A DNA stretch of 7,303 nt from Thiomicrorhabdus sp. (lineage in GTDB: Bacteria > Pseudomonadota > Gammaproteobacteria > Thiomicrospirales > Thiomicrospiraceae). Below, piece after piece: positions 5,998 to 7,303 of the stretch. Position 1 is the first letter of the stretch, and every line of letters begins with the position of its first letter. A model generated the notes under the pieces. The model ran no database searches. It was not told the origin of the DNA and saw nothing but the letters and a program-made list of their open reading frames with translations. Location of the stretch: positions 1-7,303 of the forward strand of contig JAKITH010000053.1 in assembly GCA_021648185.1 (NCBI GenBank), written 5' to 3'. The position numbers and the translations under genes are program-made.

Positions 5998-6087
5998 ATG
6001 ACTGAAGGGCTCTGTAAGGTATTTAGAGAGGTCATTGAAGGTGAGTGGGGGCAAATGTTAAAAATAGTAAATGAATCCCTGTTTTAG
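5998..6087 (+). other. Possible 29-codon small ORF in the divergent intergenic region
   Basis: An ATG at 5998 opens a frame of 29 codons ending in TAG at 6085-6087. An in-frame ATG at 5983 would give 34 codons. The peptide (begins MTEGLCKVFREVIEGEW) alternates charged and hydrophobic residues and could form an amphipathic helix. No Shine-Dalgarno sequence is suitably placed before either ATG, and open frames this short are common by chance. I record it because it fills most of the otherwise unexplained part of the yrbG/DUF72 intergenic region, but I do not call it a gene. Confidence 0.15.
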
Positions 6088-6094
6088 CAAAAAG

Positions 6095-6138
6095 TTATAC
6101 GTATAATGGTTTTCTAATTTTACTAAAATAGCTATTTT
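6095..6138. repeat. Pair of perfect palindromes in the promoter/leader of the DUF72-like gene
   Basis: TTATACGTATAA (6095-6106) is a perfect 12-bp palindrome that overlaps a candidate -10. AAAATAGCTATTTT (6125-6138) is a perfect 14-bp palindrome just downstream of the predicted transcription start. Their centres are 31 bases apart, close to three turns of DNA. Both could be protein-binding sites, but they are AT-rich and differ in sequence, so a shared regulator is not implied. Confidence 0.35.
6102..6107 (+). promoter_or_regulatory. Candidate -10 element for the DUF72-like gene (and possibly mlaF)
   Basis: TATAAT at 6102-6107 is a perfect -10. The -35 region (about 6079-6085, CTGTTTT) is poor. 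The start would be near 6114, leaving a leader of about 58 bases. The left palindrome (6095-6106) covers most of the -10, so a bound repressor could block it. No clear promoter is seen between 6817 and 6881, so mlaF may depend on this one. Confidence 0.35.
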
Positions 6139-6171
6139 TGATTGAAATAGTTGGAGGCTTGAGAGGCAAAC

Positions 6172-6816
6172 GTGAGCAGTCGGCAAGTGGGGTTAAAAAT
6201 AGGCACTCTCGGCTGGCAACATGACGCTTGGCGAGAGACGTTTTACCCCGAGGATTTGCCGAGTTCATGGCAACTGGACTACTTTAGTAATGTGTGCCGT
6301 GTGGCATTGGTGCCTGAACACGAGTGGCAATCTTGGTCTCAAGAAGCGTTAACGGCTATTGTAGAGAGTGTCGAGGACGATTTTTCACTCTATTTTGCGC
6401 TTCAAAATGATTTGAATGGCGGCGTGGATAATGCGCAAACGATGGCTCAGTTAGCGCATGTTTTATCCGTGTTAGGCAACGTGGCTCAGGGTGTTGTGGT
6501 TTGGAGTGAAAAGCCATTTGATCAGTGCTACCTATTAACATTACCAGTAACACTGATCTCTTCGCAACACTGTTTATCGGAGTGGCAGTGGCAACAAAAC
6601 GGGGTATGGATGTCGGGTAATCCGTTGGGGTTTGTGAATCAACTGCCACCAGAAGGAAGGTCTCAAGCGAGCTTGTTAACCGACTTTGTTGAAAGTTTGT
6701 CAAAGAATAATGAGCCCCTTAAAAGCAATTCGGTTGCTTTTATTGTAGGGGGGGAAGAAATAAACATGAAGCAGGTATCTGATTTAAAAACTATCGGAGA
6801 GTTGTTGGGCTATTAA
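6172..6816 (+). CDS. Divergent, shortened DUF72 (YecE-like) protein
   Basis: The 214-residue protein is most like the DUF72/YecE family at its start: IGTLGW (10-15), then W20 and FYPEDLP (24-30), then a WQLDYFSN helix. This follows the family pattern of IGTxGW, W, FYPxxLP and a long helix. Members form a TIM-barrel-like fold, and their biochemical role is not established. The usual asparagine-containing strand after this region (VELNSTFY-like) is not recognisable; RVALVPEHEW occupies that place. The length is below the typical 240-300 residues, so the active-site-like cleft may be altered. There is no signal peptide or membrane segment, so it is likely cytosolic. The start is GTG at 6172, with GAGAGG 5 bases upstream (GGAGG further up), and no in-frame ATG occurs until residue 91. 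It ends 65 bases before mlaF on the same strand and may share its transcript. A run of seven G (6748-6754) lies in its 3' part. Confidence 0.7.
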   Translation: MSSRQVGLKIGTLGWQHDAWRETFYPEDLPSSWQLDYFSNVCRVALVPEHEWQSWSQEALTAIVESVEDDFSLYFALQNDLNGGVDNAQTMAQLAHVLSVLGNVAQGVVVWSEKPFDQCYLLTLPVTLISSQHCLSEWQWQQNGVWMSGNPLGFVNQLPPEGRSQASLLTDFVESLSKNNEPLKSNSVAFIVGGEEINMKQVSDLKTIGELLGY

Positions 6817-6881
6817 ACTGGTTAATCGCCTGTATAGAGGCTTCTGGTGTTTACTAAGATTATTGAGTGGATAAAAAGAGT

Positions 6882-7303
6882 ATGACGGAAAAAACAGAGA
6901 CACTGATTGAGATCAAAAATCTTTCGTTTTCTCGTGGAGAGCGTAAAATTTTTGATGACATTACCTTGTCAATTCCAAAAGGAAAAATTACCGCCATTAT
7001 GGGGCCAAGTGGCAGTGGAAAAACCACGTTGCTGAAACTGATTGCAGGGCAGTTACAACCCGATTCGGGAGAGGTGTATGTTGAAGGACTCAATGTTCAT
7101 CAGCTTTCTCGTAAGAAAATATATCAACTTCGACGTAAAATGGGCATGCTGTTTCAAAGTGGTGCCTTGTTAACCGATTTGAATGTATTTGATAATGTGG
7201 CGTTCCCACTCAGGGAGCATACAAAGTTGCCTGAAGAGATGCTGGAAGCGTGGGTGGTGATGAAATTACAGGCGGTGGGCTTGCGGGGGGGAAAACACTT
7301 GAT
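6882..7303 (+). CDS. mlaF: Phospholipid transport ATPase MlaF, N-terminal part (runs off the window)
   Basis: MlaF is the cytosolic ATPase of the MlaFEDB inner-membrane complex, which moves phospholipid between the inner membrane and the periplasmic carrier MlaC to keep the outer membrane asymmetric. The 140 visible codons follow E. coli MlaF closely: SFSRGERKIFDDI, KITAIMGPSGSGKTTLL with Walker A at 41-49, the Q-loop in MLFQSGALLTDLNVFDN (89-105), and the MlaF-typical PLREHTKLP (109-117), then MKLQAVGLRGG. The signature motif and Walker B lie beyond the window. The ATG at 6882 matches the family start exactly (16 residues to the SF of the first strand). Its ribosome binding site is weak (AGAG is too close, GAGTGG is 11 bases away), and a GTG at 6867 is a less likely alternative. 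As in E. coli it is read divergently from yrbG, here with one extra gene between. Confidence 0.95.
   Translation, partial: MTEKTETLIEIKNLSFSRGERKIFDDITLSIPKGKITAIMGPSGSGKTTLLKLIAGQLQPDSGEVYVEGLNVHQLSRKKIYQLRRKMGMLFQSGALLTDLNVFDNVAFPLREHTKLPEEMLEAWVVMKLQAVGLRGGKHL

Noticed and set aside
6520..6558. Inverted repeat GATCAGTG/CACTGATC in the DUF72-like gene
   Set aside because: It is an 8-bp repeat with a 23-base spacer inside an intact coding frame, and nothing else suggests an insertion or site-specific element; chance is the simpler explanation.
6356..6703. Open frame on the minus strand inside the DUF72-like gene
   Set aside because: Its product matches no family I recognise, while the plus-strand frame has a family signature, a good ribosome binding site and fitting neighbours.
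1..7303. Mobile elements, CRISPR arrays, tRNA or rRNA genes
   Set aside because: No transposase or integrase, no regularly spaced repeats, no terminal inverted repeats and no tRNA-like cloverleaf or rRNA sequence were seen on either strand.

Overview
The window looks like core chromosome of a gammaproteobacterium with a base composition in the mid-40s % GC (judged by eye). The evidence is the lipopolysaccharide (LPS) transport block yrbG-kdsC-lptC-lptA-lptB with a short-form hpf beside it and mlaF diverging from yrbG. This is the same basic layout as the E. coli mla/yrbG/kds/lpt/rpoN/hpf region. The exact lineage cannot be fixed from the sequence. A Thiotrichales-type sulphur oxidiser is only a weak guess.

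Left part, all on the minus strand. Positions 1-188 hold the N-terminal end of an unidentified small lipoprotein gene, with its own promoter. Positions 349-1707 encode a full-length MgtE magnesium channel/transporter. Positions 1904-2236 encode the ribosome hibernation factor Hpf. It has a strong extended -10 promoter, a hairpin at the predicted 5' end of its mRNA and a perfect 12-bp hairpin just after its stop codon.

Centre, minus strand. Positions 2428-5889 form a compact operon, yrbG-kdsC-lptC-lptA-lptB, with gaps of only 4-22 bases. KdsC makes free Kdo for LPS. LptC, LptA and LptB are parts of the LPS export bridge. YrbG is a CaCA-family Na+/Ca2+ antiporter homologue that often travels with this cluster. 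Compared with the E. coli order, kdsD is missing between yrbG and kdsC, and rpoN is missing between lptB and hpf.

Right part, plus strand. After a 282-base divergent control region come a 214-residue divergent DUF72 (YecE-like) protein, starting with GTG, and the first 140 codons of mlaF. MlaF is the ATPase of the Mla phospholipid transporter. The DUF72-like gene sits where E. coli has only the yrbG/mlaF intergenic region. The window therefore pairs two outer-membrane lipid systems, LPS export and phospholipid trafficking, reading away from each other.

I found no RNA genes, mobile elements or CRISPR arrays, and no clearly new multi-gene system. The points most worth a second look are the inserted DUF72-like gene with two palindromes in its promoter/leader, the two missing cluster genes, an excess of G/C homopolymer tracts (one inside mgtE), and the extreme threonine content of LptC.
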